Assembly: GCA_022578605.1 (NCBI GenBank)
Contig: MU394110.1
Span: 45,921 to 109,920, forward strand
Direction of reading: 5' to 3'
Origin: Camillea tinctor
Taxonomy: Eukaryota; Ascomycota; Sordariomycetes; Xylariales; Xylariaceae
DNA length: 64,000 nucleotides
Shown here: one piece after another, positions 23,116 to 34,974 of the stretch
How the letters are laid out: every line of letters starts with the position of its first letter
How positions within the stretch are numbered: position 1 is the stretch's first letter
The notes under the pieces: model-generated
Told to the model about the DNA's origin: nothing
The model's database searches: none
Seen by the model: only the letters and a program-made list of their open reading frames with translations
Program-made: the position numbers and the translations under genes

Positions 23116-24728
23116 ACAGAATGCCTCTATAAAGCATAATACCTAACTAGAGGTACATATCACGCACGAATAACCAGGCCATGATCTCTCCCCATAGGTG
23201 GTTTAATAGACATGCTTCTAAGACCTAAGTCTTACATGTGCATATACTTGAAGAGATGGAAAAGAAAACGAGATAAGGAGAAAAGAATTTACCATAAACA
23301 CCACCACTCGCTACTCAGCTAGCTATCTTCTCTACTGAAACCAGGAGGCAAATACGAAAGGAAGGAGGAAAGGGAAGAGACAAAGAAGGAAGAAGTTTAT
23401 ACTCAAGCTACTGCTACTAGGCTAAGATGGATCGTAAAAGTTCAGGGGTGGACAGAGAGCCATTTGCACATAACTTCGGTACCTACACAGGATTTCCTCT
23501 TCGAGATAAGATGTCAGAAGACTAGGTAGTAACCATAAATAATACACTGAGCACGAACAAAATAGACTTTCTCTATATAAATGCGAAACGCGCATCCCAG
23601 TATACGAAGGTTAGTTAAATAGACATCTATGTAGTTATTTCACCCCAAATCACGCGCTGCTCCTTAGGTTATCTTCCTACAATGACGGCATTCCCCCTTT
23701 CTTCTCGAGCACTGCCTCCACCCTGACACTCCGAGGTTGAACATAATGATAACTACGAATATATGTTAATGTGTAGCAGCACCATATTCCCAATAAGACC
23801 AAAAAAAAAGAGAAATTCTTTTAATTCCCTAGAGAAACTCACCTTTCTTCCCGACCCCAATGTGCGCATCACGACGAACTGCTACCACCGCCTACAATTT
23901 TCAGGGGCGGTCACCCCAGCTCAACCTTAACATGAAGTCCGTTTACTTTGCCTTCTTCCCAACAAAGGGGATGATGGGACAGGATACGTTGAACCTCGAA
24001 TGGCTAAATTAATACGCCAGACTCAAGAATCAAGCAGGTATAACAAAAAGGAAAAAAAATTAAGTCTAGAAGGCAAGCCAGGCAGGCAGTCTCAATATTT
24101 TAACATGTTTATGGATATCAACTTGAGACCTGTCTGATAGAACACCCCCCTTTCCCCTTCAGTATAGGACTCGAATCAAACTCACACCATGACAAATAAA
24201 CAAAAAGGGAGAAAATCCATCCTCCTATCTTAAAACATCAAAAACGAATCGCTTCAAAAAATAACAATTCACGGTATTCTTCTGTTTTCATATTCGGTCT
24301 TGGTATCTGTACCTCACCCAACCTGGAATAGAACCAAAATCAAAACCAAGACCAAGTCCAAAAGGCCAAAAGGCCAAAAAAAAAGGAGTTGAGCCTAACG
24401 AAACGCCATATCCATCCCTCCCCCATTCCTGTCCTTTCCCCTCCCCTTTGCCTTGCCTTAACCAGGTCCTAAACCCTATACGTACACATATACACATGCA
24501 TGCAACCGCCCTCCTCCCCATATAATGCAATTGTTCCATTTGGTACATTCCGAAATTCCCAATCCCAATCCCAATTCCAATCCCAATCCCAATCCATTCC
24601 ATTCCTTTTCATTGCCCTCCCCTAGGTGAGCATGACTTAACCTAGGGAAGTAAGTTCAACAAAGCTCTCTTCTTGTACGCTTATACGTCTGCATACATTA
24701 CGAGCTTTACATCATTCCTCCATTGCCT
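23116..24728. other. Intergenic, 3' of BTB gene 2 and of the Pex gene
   Basis: Convergent 3' regions. No gene is supported. Contains a CCAATC-type repeat at 24557-24600 and pyrimidine-rich stretches. Confidence 0.55.
24557..24600. repeat. CCCAAT hexanucleotide repeat
   Basis: About seven imperfect units of CCCAAT, with CCAATT variants, end in CCATT pentamers. The repeat lies 130 bp beyond the stop codon of the Pex23/30-type gene. Confidence 0.75.
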
Positions 24729-26808
24729 CTACTCCAAACCCATCTGTGCCTCATCCCCGATCCCCCACTGTCCTTGCTCCTTCCCTCTTCCCTGGATCTC
24801 TAGCTCCAGCGCCGGCGTCAGTGTCGTGCTATCATCATCTCCGTTCGATCTTAGACTCGCTGTCTCGCTAGTTCTCCTCGTTCTATGACCTCCGTGATGA
24901 TGATGGTGATGGTGGTGGTGGTGATGTGAACTGCTACCGGGGCTGCTACTGATAGTATTCTGACTATTATTGTTGTTATTATTTGTCATGGGAGCAGCGG
25001 CCCGCCTTCGCAGCAGACTGAACCGCCCGGATTTTGATGACGAGCTTAGTACTGAGGCGGTGTCGTCTGTATCTGTCGGCTGCTGCCTCGATTTACCAGT
25101 GGTATCCCGTTCCATGTCTGAGGAAGTCGACAACGCGGCAGTTGAAGAGTGCGAGTGATTCGAGACGAGCGGTCCAGGGCGCGTGGGTAGCGGGGGCGGG
25201 GGTGGGGACGCAGACAACGAGGCTGTCTCATTTTCCTCGACATCATCCTTGCCGTTATTCTCATCGGTGGTAGAGGCCATGGGGACTTTTTCTATGAGCT
25301 CCGCGTCGCGATACCATTTCCTCCTGCGTGTCCAGCGGCCCCATCCATCGGCACCCCGACGGCCATTCTGCCACTATTTATTTGTCTCACATTAGCGCTC
25401 AAGCCACTCATAGAATATGAGAAATAAAGTGACAATATATTCCTACCTTATTATCATAATATATCCACCCCATCTTCGCAGCCTCCGTGTCGTACCCCGT
25501 CTCCTCGTCCAGGTCCGGCGCGCCATCCACACGCCACTTGCTGCCCTTGACCCAGCGCCAGCGCGCAGGTCCGTCGTCGTCCACGTCGGGCAGCTCAAAC
25601 TTGTCCTTGGGGGGTACGGCATTGTTGTGCTCGTCAGTCCAGGAGGCGCGCTCATATGCAAACAAGCTATTAGTCCAGCCCAGGCCCAACCAGCGCCGCT
25701 GGTTCTCGTATAGGATGAAAGTGAAGCGCACGCCTGAGTCCTTGGCCCCTGAGCGACTACGCTTGAGCGCCTCCGTCAGAGCCGACGTCGATATCTTAGC
25801 CGCCTCGTACCCCTTCTTGGTGGGCTTGCCATTACCGTCGGGCAGTTTCCCGTTAGTGCCCTCGGCGGGCTGCGCCCTCACAGGCCCTTCAAATTGGAGT
25901 CCCGTCACCCACCGAGCAAGCCGCCGTACTGTGGCGCTCCGCCAGAGGAGCGTCCTCGAGATCCGGCAGACTCGCGAATGCCAGGTCAACACGAGAGTGC
26001 CGAACAACAATACGACCCGCTTTGTGGTTATGATTCGCAGGGGAGGTAGCGTCAGGGCAATCCATATGGGGGTTACGGCGAGCAAGCGCACGAACATGGT
26101 GGTCAGAGCCGGCCTTGTCGTGGCGCTGGTGGCTGTTCGCTGGGTGGAGAGGAAATCGGTCATTTCGAGGAGGGGTTCGAGGAGGATGTTGCAGCGCGTC
26201 GTGAAGACTTTAACCGTGTCAACGATCTCGTCCAGCGTCTTCTGGTGTCGTGTGCTCGTGACTTCGCTCGCGTTTCTCTGGTGTCCTCCGCCCACGCTCC
26301 CGGCTCCACCAGACGCTGCCGATGCGCCCGTGTTCTTCTTCTTATCGTTGGCGAAGCTCGGGTGTTCAGTCCAGCCGCTACTAGATAGCGGACTATACCT
26401 CCGGCCGTACATGCCGCCTATGATGCCCATGAGGACGACAAGGGGTCCGGCAAAGCGCAGGACCACATCGCCATACTGCACGACAGCCCAGAAGGCAGCT
26501 AGCAGCAGGAAGCTCTCCCAGGGGTCACCGGTGGTCCAGGTCAAAAGACCAACACATTTGTTCAGGGGTAGCAGGAAGGGATGGCTATATGCGAGGGCGC
26601 GAGTGATCTGGGGTGGGGTGGCGAGGAGAAGGGGTGACTTCTGATGGACGAGGATGGTTGATCTGCGCTTAGCAGCTGAGGAGGCATTCGAGAGGTTGGC
26701 GGGAGAAAAGGAGGCGTAGGTGGGAGGAGCGAAGACGGAGGGAATTTCGGTGTGGCTGGACGTAGCACCTTCGACGTCGCCTCGTGGTGTGGGCTTGGGG
26801 GTCGACAT
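24729..26808 (-). CDS. Pex23/Pex30-family peroxisomal protein with dysferlin domain
   Basis: Two exons, 26808-25447 and 25373-24729, phase 0 with a 73-nt intron, give 668 residues. Seen: a polar N-terminus; hydrophobic segments near residues 65-135 (TGDPWESFLLLAAFWAVVQY and the following LVVLMGIIGGMYG) and 235-290; a dysferlin N-half (ENQRRWLGLGWTNSLFAYER); a C-half (WRWVKGSKWRVD, then GWIYYDNKW restored across the intron, then GRRGADGWGRWTRRRKWYRD); and a low-complexity tail with an 11-His run. Known: this order defines the fungal Pex23/Pex30/Pex32 family, ER- and peroxisome-associated membrane proteins that control peroxisome number, size and ER contacts. Orthology within the family is not resolved. 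The 385-residue frame on the opposite strand is a shadow. Confidence 0.9.
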
Positions 26809-29800
26809 GTGTGCCAGCAGCCAAGGGGTATCCTATTAGTACGCAGAGATGAGTTAAGAGAAATCATCCAATTAGTAAGTGTGTTGTGGTCATGGTTTTG
26901 ATTATGTTCGGGTTGCTTTCAGTTCTGCTCTGTTCTGTTCAATTTATTTGTTTGATGTTGTGGTGGTGGTTATTGTCAAACTTTGAGAAATGCTTTTTAT
27001 CACGATGATTTTTGGTGTTGATGATGATAAAGATGATGTTAGTGATGGTGATAGTGATAGTGATAATGATGAGGGTGGGTCTTGACGTGAGCTTTAGTCT
27101 GATTTCGATGTTGGATGTGTAAAACAATCAACATTGGTGTGTGCACGTAGGTATGTTTTATATTATCCGCAATAAGAGAACATTATAAGATCAAACCCTT
27201 AATACCAATTTACTGATACTGCTACCGAGAGGAGTCGTTGTAGTAGTACTCTAGTAATAGGGCATATCTCGTTGCTTGAGTGAAGAAAAAAAGGGAAAAA
27301 AAAAAAAAAGGAAGAAGAGGAAGAGAAGAAAAAGATGGCGTGCGCGCGTTGTCGTTGGCGTATGCCAAAAAGTGTAAGTTGTATGGAATGGGAAGCAAAA
27401 GGGTCTTGGCAAAAAATGACGATTGGTCAAAGTGGATTGTGGAAATGAATGAAATAGTGTAATAGAACAGACGCAAGCCTGGATCGACTGGTGAACAGAA
27501 CAGAGCAAAACTTAGGAATGGTTTTTCTTCAACCCTTTCTCCTTTTTTCTAATGCATGTAATATGTGTAGAGACAAAAGAAGAAGAAAAGGAAAAAAGTA
27601 AACATGAAAACTTACAAGAGCAGCCATGAAGAGAGAGAGAAACTTGTCTTATTCTATTATAAATAGAAAAAAGTGGCTCTCTTCTCTCTTCTCTCTACTC
27701 TCTCTCTCTCTTCCCCAGACTAGAACAACTAGTTCTAGACTAATCGCATGAATTGCTTTTCTTCCTTTCTTCTATCCTTTCTTTCCTCTTTTTTATGCAG
27801 CAAGCGGCGACGTCATTTGCTTTCCTAACTCGGACGTGGAGACAAGGAGGGGTGTTTCTCCCTTTTTTTTTTTCTGTCTGTGTGCTATTCGTGAAATTTG
27901 AAAAAGATTCTGTAGCTTGGTCGTCTTCCTAACTCACTGGGTTAAGCCAAGTATTAGCGATGCATCTAAAAACATGGTAATAATCTATAATGTTATAAAC
28001 AAGTGAAAAGGAAAAGGGGGATAAAAAGGGAAGAGAAAGGGGGAGAGAATGGAAGTATGATCCATCCTTCTGAACCTAAAGATAAAGTGCGCGTCTTTGC
28101 GACTTACAGCAATACAGGCTATGTTACTTAGATTAATGCAAGCAAATAGGCAAGTGAATAATTGATAACGTCTTGTTGTTGACACAAACAAAGGAGGAGG
28201 AGGAGGAGGAAGAAAAGAACTAACCTGGCTAATGTCAATAATGTAACTGTAATCAAAGGAGAGAAATAGGAAAATAAAAAGAAGAAAAGGAAATAAAAGG
28301 GAAGAGTAAAAAGTAAAAAGAGTAAAGTAACGTAAGTCAAAGTTAGAACAAATCAAGTCAGGTGGGACACGAAAAGAGAAACACATGAAAACTAAGTCAG
28401 GTACACTTACATACCTTTTCCCATGTATGTACCTCCCACCGATCCGTGTGTCAGCCTATGGTACAATCCATACATCCATAGGTACAACCAACTAACTATG
28501 ACATCGTTACTGCTGTGACGTCTATCTGCCTATCATCCACTAGGTCACTCCTGTCACCTGAACCCGGGGTCCCCTTCTAAAAAAGTACCTGCCTAAGTAT
28601 CTAAGCCTAGGTACATAGCCTACCTTATTTCCCAGTCCTCCGGGAATCCCATCCCCGCCTGGCATTTGATCGAACTCCATACCCACTACCTAACCTACCT
28701 GTATACTCCGAATAATGTACCGTCTGCACCTTATAGCTTACCGGACATATCTATTCAAAATAATCCATTATCTATCTATTTAGTAGGTAAGCTTGCATTT
28801 TGCACTTATACCATACCCCACTTCTTGATGTACTAAGACTTTAAAATCCAGAGCACTACCATGTTGTAGATTTTATGAGACAAGACCTGTATGTACCTAC
28901 GAGACACACTTTTAGGAATCTCCAAGGATGTGGAATGCGGGGCAAGGTTGGGGGAAGAAGAAGTCATTTCTTGGCATTTTCACATGTCAACTCTTTCCCT
29001 ACTCCTAACCTAGGAAACCCTGGCCTAGCCTAACATAAGCTTAATTAACACCTTTTGCTTTTTACCTAGGCAGCTAGGTTAGGTAAGTACCTAGCTACGG
29101 TGAACCTTGGAACCTACCCATTCCATATACCTACCACTTATACGCATGTTAACAAGATGTTTTGATGCTTTATTATAAAAAGTAAAAGACTACCTATATC
29201 CTTTATACCAAAGTAAATAGTAAACTTTTCAATAAATACTTAACTCACATGCATGATAATTATTGCACTTTCAACATTATAAAGGATGCATCTTAAAGTA
29301 AGTAGGTAATGAGCACGTACATACAAACAAAACTTGTAAGTGCTCACACACCTTAAGTAGGCGTGATTCGCACCAGGTACCATTTACATATTTCAAATAC
29401 AGGTTGAGGTATCTATGTAGAGTAGGTTACCTACACACTCTCTTTCTCCATCTACTTACCTTCTTACTTCATGTCCAGTCTAACATCTTTTACTCTCTCT
29501 ATAGAAGAAAAAAAAAGAAGAAAGGGAGAGAGAGGATTATGTTTTTTTATTTACCCTTGACACTGGCTTATTACTATTTATCTACCCATTTGTATGAACT
29601 CATTATCTCATCTCGTTGCTTTGTGCATTACACTAATAGTAGGCAACGAACCAACGCCTTTTTTTTCACCATTCTTACTCCTCTCTATTCTTATTCTTTT
29701 CCTTTTCCCAGCCATACCAAACCAAATCAACCTCCCCCGAAGTCGAAATTAAAAATCCATCATGATCATTCATACCATCATTGTCATTATCATTGACATG

Positions 29801-29880
29801 AACTCATATGGTTGTTGTGGAGTCTCCTTTTCCCCTTTTGCCCACCTCAAATCCAGCAATGTACCGTGATCTCAGACTCT
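26809..29880. other. 3-kb intergenic region
   Basis: No supported gene. It holds GATAGT/GATGAT repeats (about 27010-27075), an A-run (27294-27309), a CT-rich tract (about 27670-27715), a GGA repeat (about 28192-28212) and many CCTAGG-like short motifs around 28590-29110. Minus-strand frames here encode Phe/Leu/Ser-rich low-complexity peptides and are taken as non-coding. Confidence 0.55.
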
Positions 29881-32764
29881 TTACGTATCCACGAACGTTA
29901 TGTCGGGGTTCACTTTCCGCAGCCACACAATGAATCTATGTGCCTGTATCTTACCGATTGGCAGAGTGCTCCCCCTAGTGCGGTCGAAAATCAGCTCCAT
30001 TACACTCTCGATTCCATTCTCACCCTCTTTCTTGCCCGTTAGGACCATAGTTTTGTTGTTTTCTGATGAGCCGTGGCTCATCTCTCGGGAGTAGCTGGCA
30101 AGACTTAGCGGGTCGATGTCGGCCATGACTTGGCCCCCCCTTATGTGAACCCTCTTCTGGTCTGCGCTGCAGTAGAGCTTTAGACACGAGTCCGTGGTCT
30201 CGCTCGCTCGTTTCCACGAAGTATAACCATCGTTGTACATGGAGATCTCGAAGTTAGGTTGGCCAGTAGGCGTTTCTGAATGTGCTGGTACCGGCAAGCT
30301 GGGCTCTGTGACGACAATAGCCTCTAGGGTTTCTACTTCTGTGGTTGATACTAACGCCGTGGAGGATGAGACATTCGAGGTTGCCGTAGGCTGGTTAGAG
30401 AACACAGTGGTAGGTGCAGTGATAGGGATGCTGCTTGCTCTCTCTGGTGTGGCTGAGCTTATTTTGGATGAGCTAGAAGGGGGTGCTACTCCATGATCTA
30501 GCATTCGGTTTAGTAACTCCAGGTTTTCGTACGAGAACACAGCGCCGCCTGGGTTCTTCTCTTCCACTAGCTGCTGTTTAGAACCCATGCTGGTCCCTGG
30601 GGCCTGTGCGATATGAAGAGTCTGGTAGTTTTCATGGGGTGACAAGCCATTCGATTCTAGCGTGGCGTCCATCTGTGCCAAATAATTGTCATTGTCGTGC
30701 TCGCAATGTTCTCCAATCGCTAGTTCTCGATAGGCTTTACCATAGTCATGGTCTGTGTCTTCTATTTGTCACTACACATTCTTCTAAGACCGAGTTGACA
30801 AATCCATCTTTACTTCCTACATACCTTGAGGAGTAGGCCTTTTGGACTGCACCAGATTCACCTCTTCGCTTCTCCGTGAGTTGTCAAGGGTCCAAGGCCT
30901 TTTAACTTGCAGTAGGTCATCATCACCCTCTATAAAGTCCGTCTCTTCAGCTGAGCCGCTGTCAGGTCGGGATTCTTGGTATTCCTCGTCGTCGGATATC
31001 TCGCCGCCTTTCTCCCGTATTTCCTCTAGCTCTGCGTCCTCGGACGCATCGGACATTTCAAAATCGCCATTATGGTTGGAATTCGCGTTCCCATCAAAAT
31101 GATTTGGTGACCCAGCCGGTGGTATCCCCAAGTCTAGAATGATAATCCGCATAAGCACATTAACCCAAGTCGTATCCGTCGCCAACAATATTACTTACCG
31201 GTTTTATCCTTTGCTTGCTTTGCACTCGCTCTAGCTCTCCATGAAGGGAATCCTTCTTTCCTGGCAAGCCAGTCCCGGGCAAAGCGAACGGTGCCATGGC
31301 TAAACCTTGGGGCTCTTCTTCTATCAAGCGGAAACTTGCTAAGGAATCTCGCTGGTATCCAGGCCACTGTGTAACCCGGTTCAAGAAACATGACAGGGAA
31401 CTTTCTCGAGTTCACCTTTGAGCCACCATCTTGATATCCCGATGCCCAACCGAGTATCCTATTATGGCCGTATTTATAGCATACGGGCATATCGGATGTA
31501 TCGCCAAATAAGCCAGTGTCACCAAGAGTACCTTTCAGACCGGCTTCGGTCTGCTTATCCCAGCCCAGAATCAACGCAGGGTACTTGTCTCCCTCCCAGC
31601 GGGCGTAATATATGTGGAAAGGTTTCGGGTTTGTGATAGGCTGGAATTCTGAGGCTGACGCCCTTCCCCCCCTCTTCCGTATTTTAGTCCCCGCCTTCGG
31701 ATAAGGCACCTATGTATCGTGTGAGATTATTTCCATGGACGGTTCGGGTGATCAAGATTGCTAACCTGAGTGTTTGAATTCCCATAGGATTCCTCTGCCT
31801 TCATATTATTGAGTTGAGCCTTGGCTTCATCACAGTCGGTGACACAATAACCAAGGGCTTTGATAGCATTGTCCCAGCTGCGCTCTTGGTATCCGTGATC
31901 TTTGCTATCCAAATGCATACCAGCCCCCGACAGCGGTTGTCTGGTGAACCGATGGTTGTGGGCTTCACATTTCACAATATACCACCGCCTGCTATTCTTG
32001 GGCCATTCTACAATTGTGTCTTTGTGTAGAGCATTGCCTCCTTGATATACTTCATCGAAGGTGATGGTCCTTTGTAGCTGTTGGCAGTTTTGGCCCCTGG
32101 GCGTAGTAAAAGGGATCTGCGGAGCATGTGTCGGGCTGCTGGAGCGAATCCTCTTAGAATCGGGCATGGTTACAGGCTCAGGTGCCCTTCGCTTCTGCAA
32201 CTTGTATTTTAGTAACAGTCTCTTCTCTCCGTCAACATCGGTCCATTCTATCTTGTGGGTGAATGGCTTGGTCAGCCGCCAGGTGCCATGGGGATCTGTT
32301 GTACTAAAGGTAGGGGCCACAGGCTTTTGACCAGAAGGTGTATTGGTGTTGGTAATGTGTATACTCGTGCTGGTGACTGGTGAAGAGGAAATAGTCGGTG
32401 TCTGTGGTACCTTTAGTCTATCGTTTAAAGCTTCTCTGTAGCTAATTTCCAGGTGATGGCGTTCGAGATCCTGGCCCTTCTTGATAGAGCAGAACTTCTC
32501 TTTGTAGTCCTTCTCTATATCCTGCAGTTTATCTACAAGTTGGTTTTGTATAATCTGCATGGCGGCAGTTTTCGCCTCTGGCGACACGTTTGTTTCCTGA
32601 ATCTTAAGACGATCCCTTTCGCTTGCATTGCGGGCATCGTCCTTTTCCTCCTCCAACTGGCAGTTGCAATAATCCAGTTCTTTGTTGTGTTTCTCGGTCA
32701 TAAGTTGCTTATACTCCCCCCAAGATTTATGAAGGTCGTCAAAGCTTGGGAAGCCCTCCATCAT
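29881..32764 (-). CDS. Fungal protein of unknown function with C2H2-like motif
   Basis: Four exons, 32764-31766, 31709-31199, 31133-30825 and 30761-29881, all with GT-AG introns of 56-65 nt and consistent phase, give 899 residues. The first in-frame ATG (ATGATGGAG) was used. Seen: a coiled coil (about 15-115); a Ser/Thr/Pro linker; basic KLQKRR (188-193) and SKRIR; a zinc-finger-like motif with C266, H269, H284 and H290 inside WYIVKCEAHNHRF and PLSGAGMHLDSKDHG; a second globular block (HIYYARWEGDKYPALILGWD, about 365-384) ending VAWIPARFLSKFP; an acidic region (about 525-580); and a conserved-looking C-terminal block with FEISMYNDGYTSWKR and HRFIVWLRKVNPDITF. I recognise the middle blocks only as recurring in uncharacterised ascomycete proteins. 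Inference: nuclear, possibly DNA- or chromatin-associated. Confidence 0.78.
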
Positions 32765-33043
32765 GGTCACAACCTCGACCAGGTCAAGCCGTGTTATGTC
32801 ATATAACAACACTAGGTAAGCAGATGTATTGGTATGCTATTTAAGAAGCCAATGTAAGTTTCATGCGGCGTGCATACGGAAAATGACGAGGAGGAGCGAG
32901 GTAATAAAATGAAGGGGGTGATGTAGGGATACTTCAAGCAGGAAATTCCCCCCAATATCACGAGTCGGGTTACCTAAGGTACTAGGTAGAGCCGAAGATG
33001 ATCTGATATTACACCAGTGGTTGTGGAAGAGAGGGAAGAAGAA

Positions 33044-33076
33044 GGAGTAGGAGTAGGAGTAGGAGTAGGAATAGGA
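33044..33076. repeat. GGAGTA hexanucleotide repeat
   Basis: About five consecutive GGAGTA units, followed by GGAATA, in non-coding DNA. Confidence 0.8.
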
Positions 33077-33117
33077 GAAGAGAGAGAAAGAAAAAGGCAA
33101 ACAAAATAAACAGAGTA

Positions 33118-33131
33118 GGTACCTAGGTACC
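33118..33131. repeat. 14-bp palindrome GGTACCTAGGTACC
   Basis: Second exact copy of the palindrome at 4603-4616. Confidence 0.8.
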
Positions 33132-33348
33132 CCTGTGGATGTAGATACGGGATACGCTGTCTAGGTTAGTTAGTTGGTTATATGTTACATCATCATACAA
33201 ATCAATGTGTATACATATATACATATATACGTAACCAACTCTCTAACTCATGTACCTCAATACGTAATAAGGTACATAGTAGAAGCAACAAAGGAAAAAG
33301 AGACAACCTTTTAGGAGAGGTGCGTTAGGTAAGTACTTACTAACCTGG

Positions 33349-33358
33349 TACCTAGGTA
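33349..33358. repeat. TACCTAGGTA palindrome
   Basis: Exact copy in non-coding DNA, next to related half-sites GTTAGGTAAGTACTTAC and TATGTAGGT. Confidence 0.7.
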
Positions 33359-33393
33359 TGTACTTATGTAGGTTATATGTAAAGGGGAAAAAA

Positions 33394-33431
33394 GGAGGGA
33401 AAGGGGGGGAAGGAGGGAAGGAGGGAAGGAG
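33394..33431. repeat. GGAGGGAA purine repeat
   Basis: All-purine repeat of GGAGGGAA-like units in non-coding DNA. Confidence 0.7.
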
Positions 33432-34617
33432 TGAAAAGGTTGTTTGTTGGTAGGGGTTTCAGGAGAAACCTTGGGGTCTGTTGGGCACACACACGATAGG
33501 TTGGAAGTGACGAATGGGCAAACGGGGTAACCTGTAAGTTGATGCAATTATCCGAAAATGGAAAGGAAGAAGAAACCTATATTGTCATATGCCAATAGCT
33601 CTACTCTACCTACCAATAATGCATAAGACTAACCCAGGCCACCTTACCCTAGACACCCCTGTGTCTGGTACACCTTCAAAGTACCATAGTGCTTGGGGAA
33701 GGTGCATGTAGGTATACATCTTGTAAATCACACACTAATCATCGTATGCTTCTCTACATACATATACCTTGAATGTCTATATTGCCTTCACGTAGATCTC
33801 ACGACAAGACATCCCGCCTATTTTATAACTCGATAAAAATGAACATAAAAAACCGTGGGCGCATTTCATGACTCATTTACTTAGTCCTGCATTATGTATG
33901 TAACCTAGTTATGCACCTAGGGTAGTAGTGTGCATGTCGATCTTGTACGGAGTATATAGGGAGGTAGGTACTTACACGTCTATAAGCCACAGTCCAGACC
34001 ATTTCCTTCATGGTTTATAAATGACCTAACACAAGTTATATCTCTAGAATTAATCTTATAAACGGATTCGAAATTACATGTAACTAAGTAGGTAGTATTC
34101 AAGGTTGTCATTATCACAAACCCCTTATAGTTCTATGTTAAAGGGGTGGGGGACATATCTTAACTTATACCACAACAAGAACCTCGAAGCTATTCGCTTT
34201 GCTTTCGCTTGACTACCTATATAATAGAAAATATTTAATTCTAGATAGGTAGGAGAAGAGAGGGAAAGGAGGGAGAAAATAAGGGAAAAAGAAGGAATAA
34301 AGAAAAAAGAGAAAGCCGCAGAAACATGATGTATTGGTGTGTAAGTGTTCAACTATACGCACAGCTAAACATGAACCCAGTAACCCCTTTTTGGTCAACG
34401 CTATGCTACCGCTGCATCATGCATTCTATCCACACAGTTTATCCCAATGTATAGTCATACGAACAATGCTCAATGCTCTCATACCCATTTCTCTCTCTAT
34501 ATCGACCCAGTGGTCTGACCTCGTTCCTAGAATTCAACCATCTTGCAAGAGACAGGCCATAGTCAGGCTTTTATATATTTCTCTTCTTCCCTTCTCCTAT
34601 TCCCCATATAGATAGCC

Positions 34618-34974
34618 TTACCACCCATATCCGCCCCCATCGTCACTCCACTCCTCCTCCTCATCGTCACGTGCTATTTCCTTCCCCTTTCCTTTCCCCT
34701 TCCTCTCATCATCAGCCTTCTTCTTCCCCTTCCATCCGAGCCTGTTCTCGGCGAAATCGTCCATGTCGAGCCTTTCCATATCCGCCTCGCGCTTGATGGC
34801 GCAGGCCTCGCACTCCTGGCCGCGTGCATCCCCCTCCTGTTCCATCACGCCCTTGGGGCACCGCCCGAACGTGCCCTTCTTCCTGGCCGCGCTGCACCAG
34901 ATGTCGTCGGTGGTCTCCGAGAGCTTCTTATCGCAGTTTGAGCATATTGTCTTGACCGTGTACTTGATGCACAT
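34618..34974 (-). CDS. Small Cys-rich protein of unknown function
   Basis: Single exon, 118 residues. Seen: CSNCDKK (C11, C14), WCSAARKKGTFGRCPKG (Cys27, Cys39) and ECEACAIKRE (C54, C57). These six Cys in CxxC-type spacing suggest a small zinc-binding fold at residues 10-60. The second half is Lys/Asp/Glu-rich (KGKGKGKE, DDEEEEW) and ends GGGYGW. It is GC-rich relative to its surroundings and free of low-complexity artefacts in the Cys part, which supports a real gene. Similar small proteins occur in other ascomycetes, but I know no function. A possible donor (GTAAGG) overlaps the stop codon, so a further 3' exon cannot be excluded. Confidence 0.6.
   Translation of the reverse strand: MCIKYTVKTICSNCDKKLSETTDDIWCSAARKKGTFGRCPKGVMEQEGDARGQECEACAIKREADMERLDMDDFAENRLGWKGKKKADDERKGKGKGKEIARDDEEEEWSDDGGGYGW

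Larger units (their letters stand above)
32765..34617. other. Intergenic, upstream of the unknown four-exon gene
   Basis: No gene seen. Contains two TACCTAGGTA palindromes and two purine microsatellites. A possible upstream 5' exon for the minus-strand gene was considered, since a TAG acceptor lies at about 32813, but no coding exon matches it. Confidence 0.5.

Noticed and set aside
25487..26644. 385-codon plus-strand frame opposite the Pex23/30-family gene
   Set aside because: Antisense to a gene with clear dysferlin and membrane features; no family resemblance.
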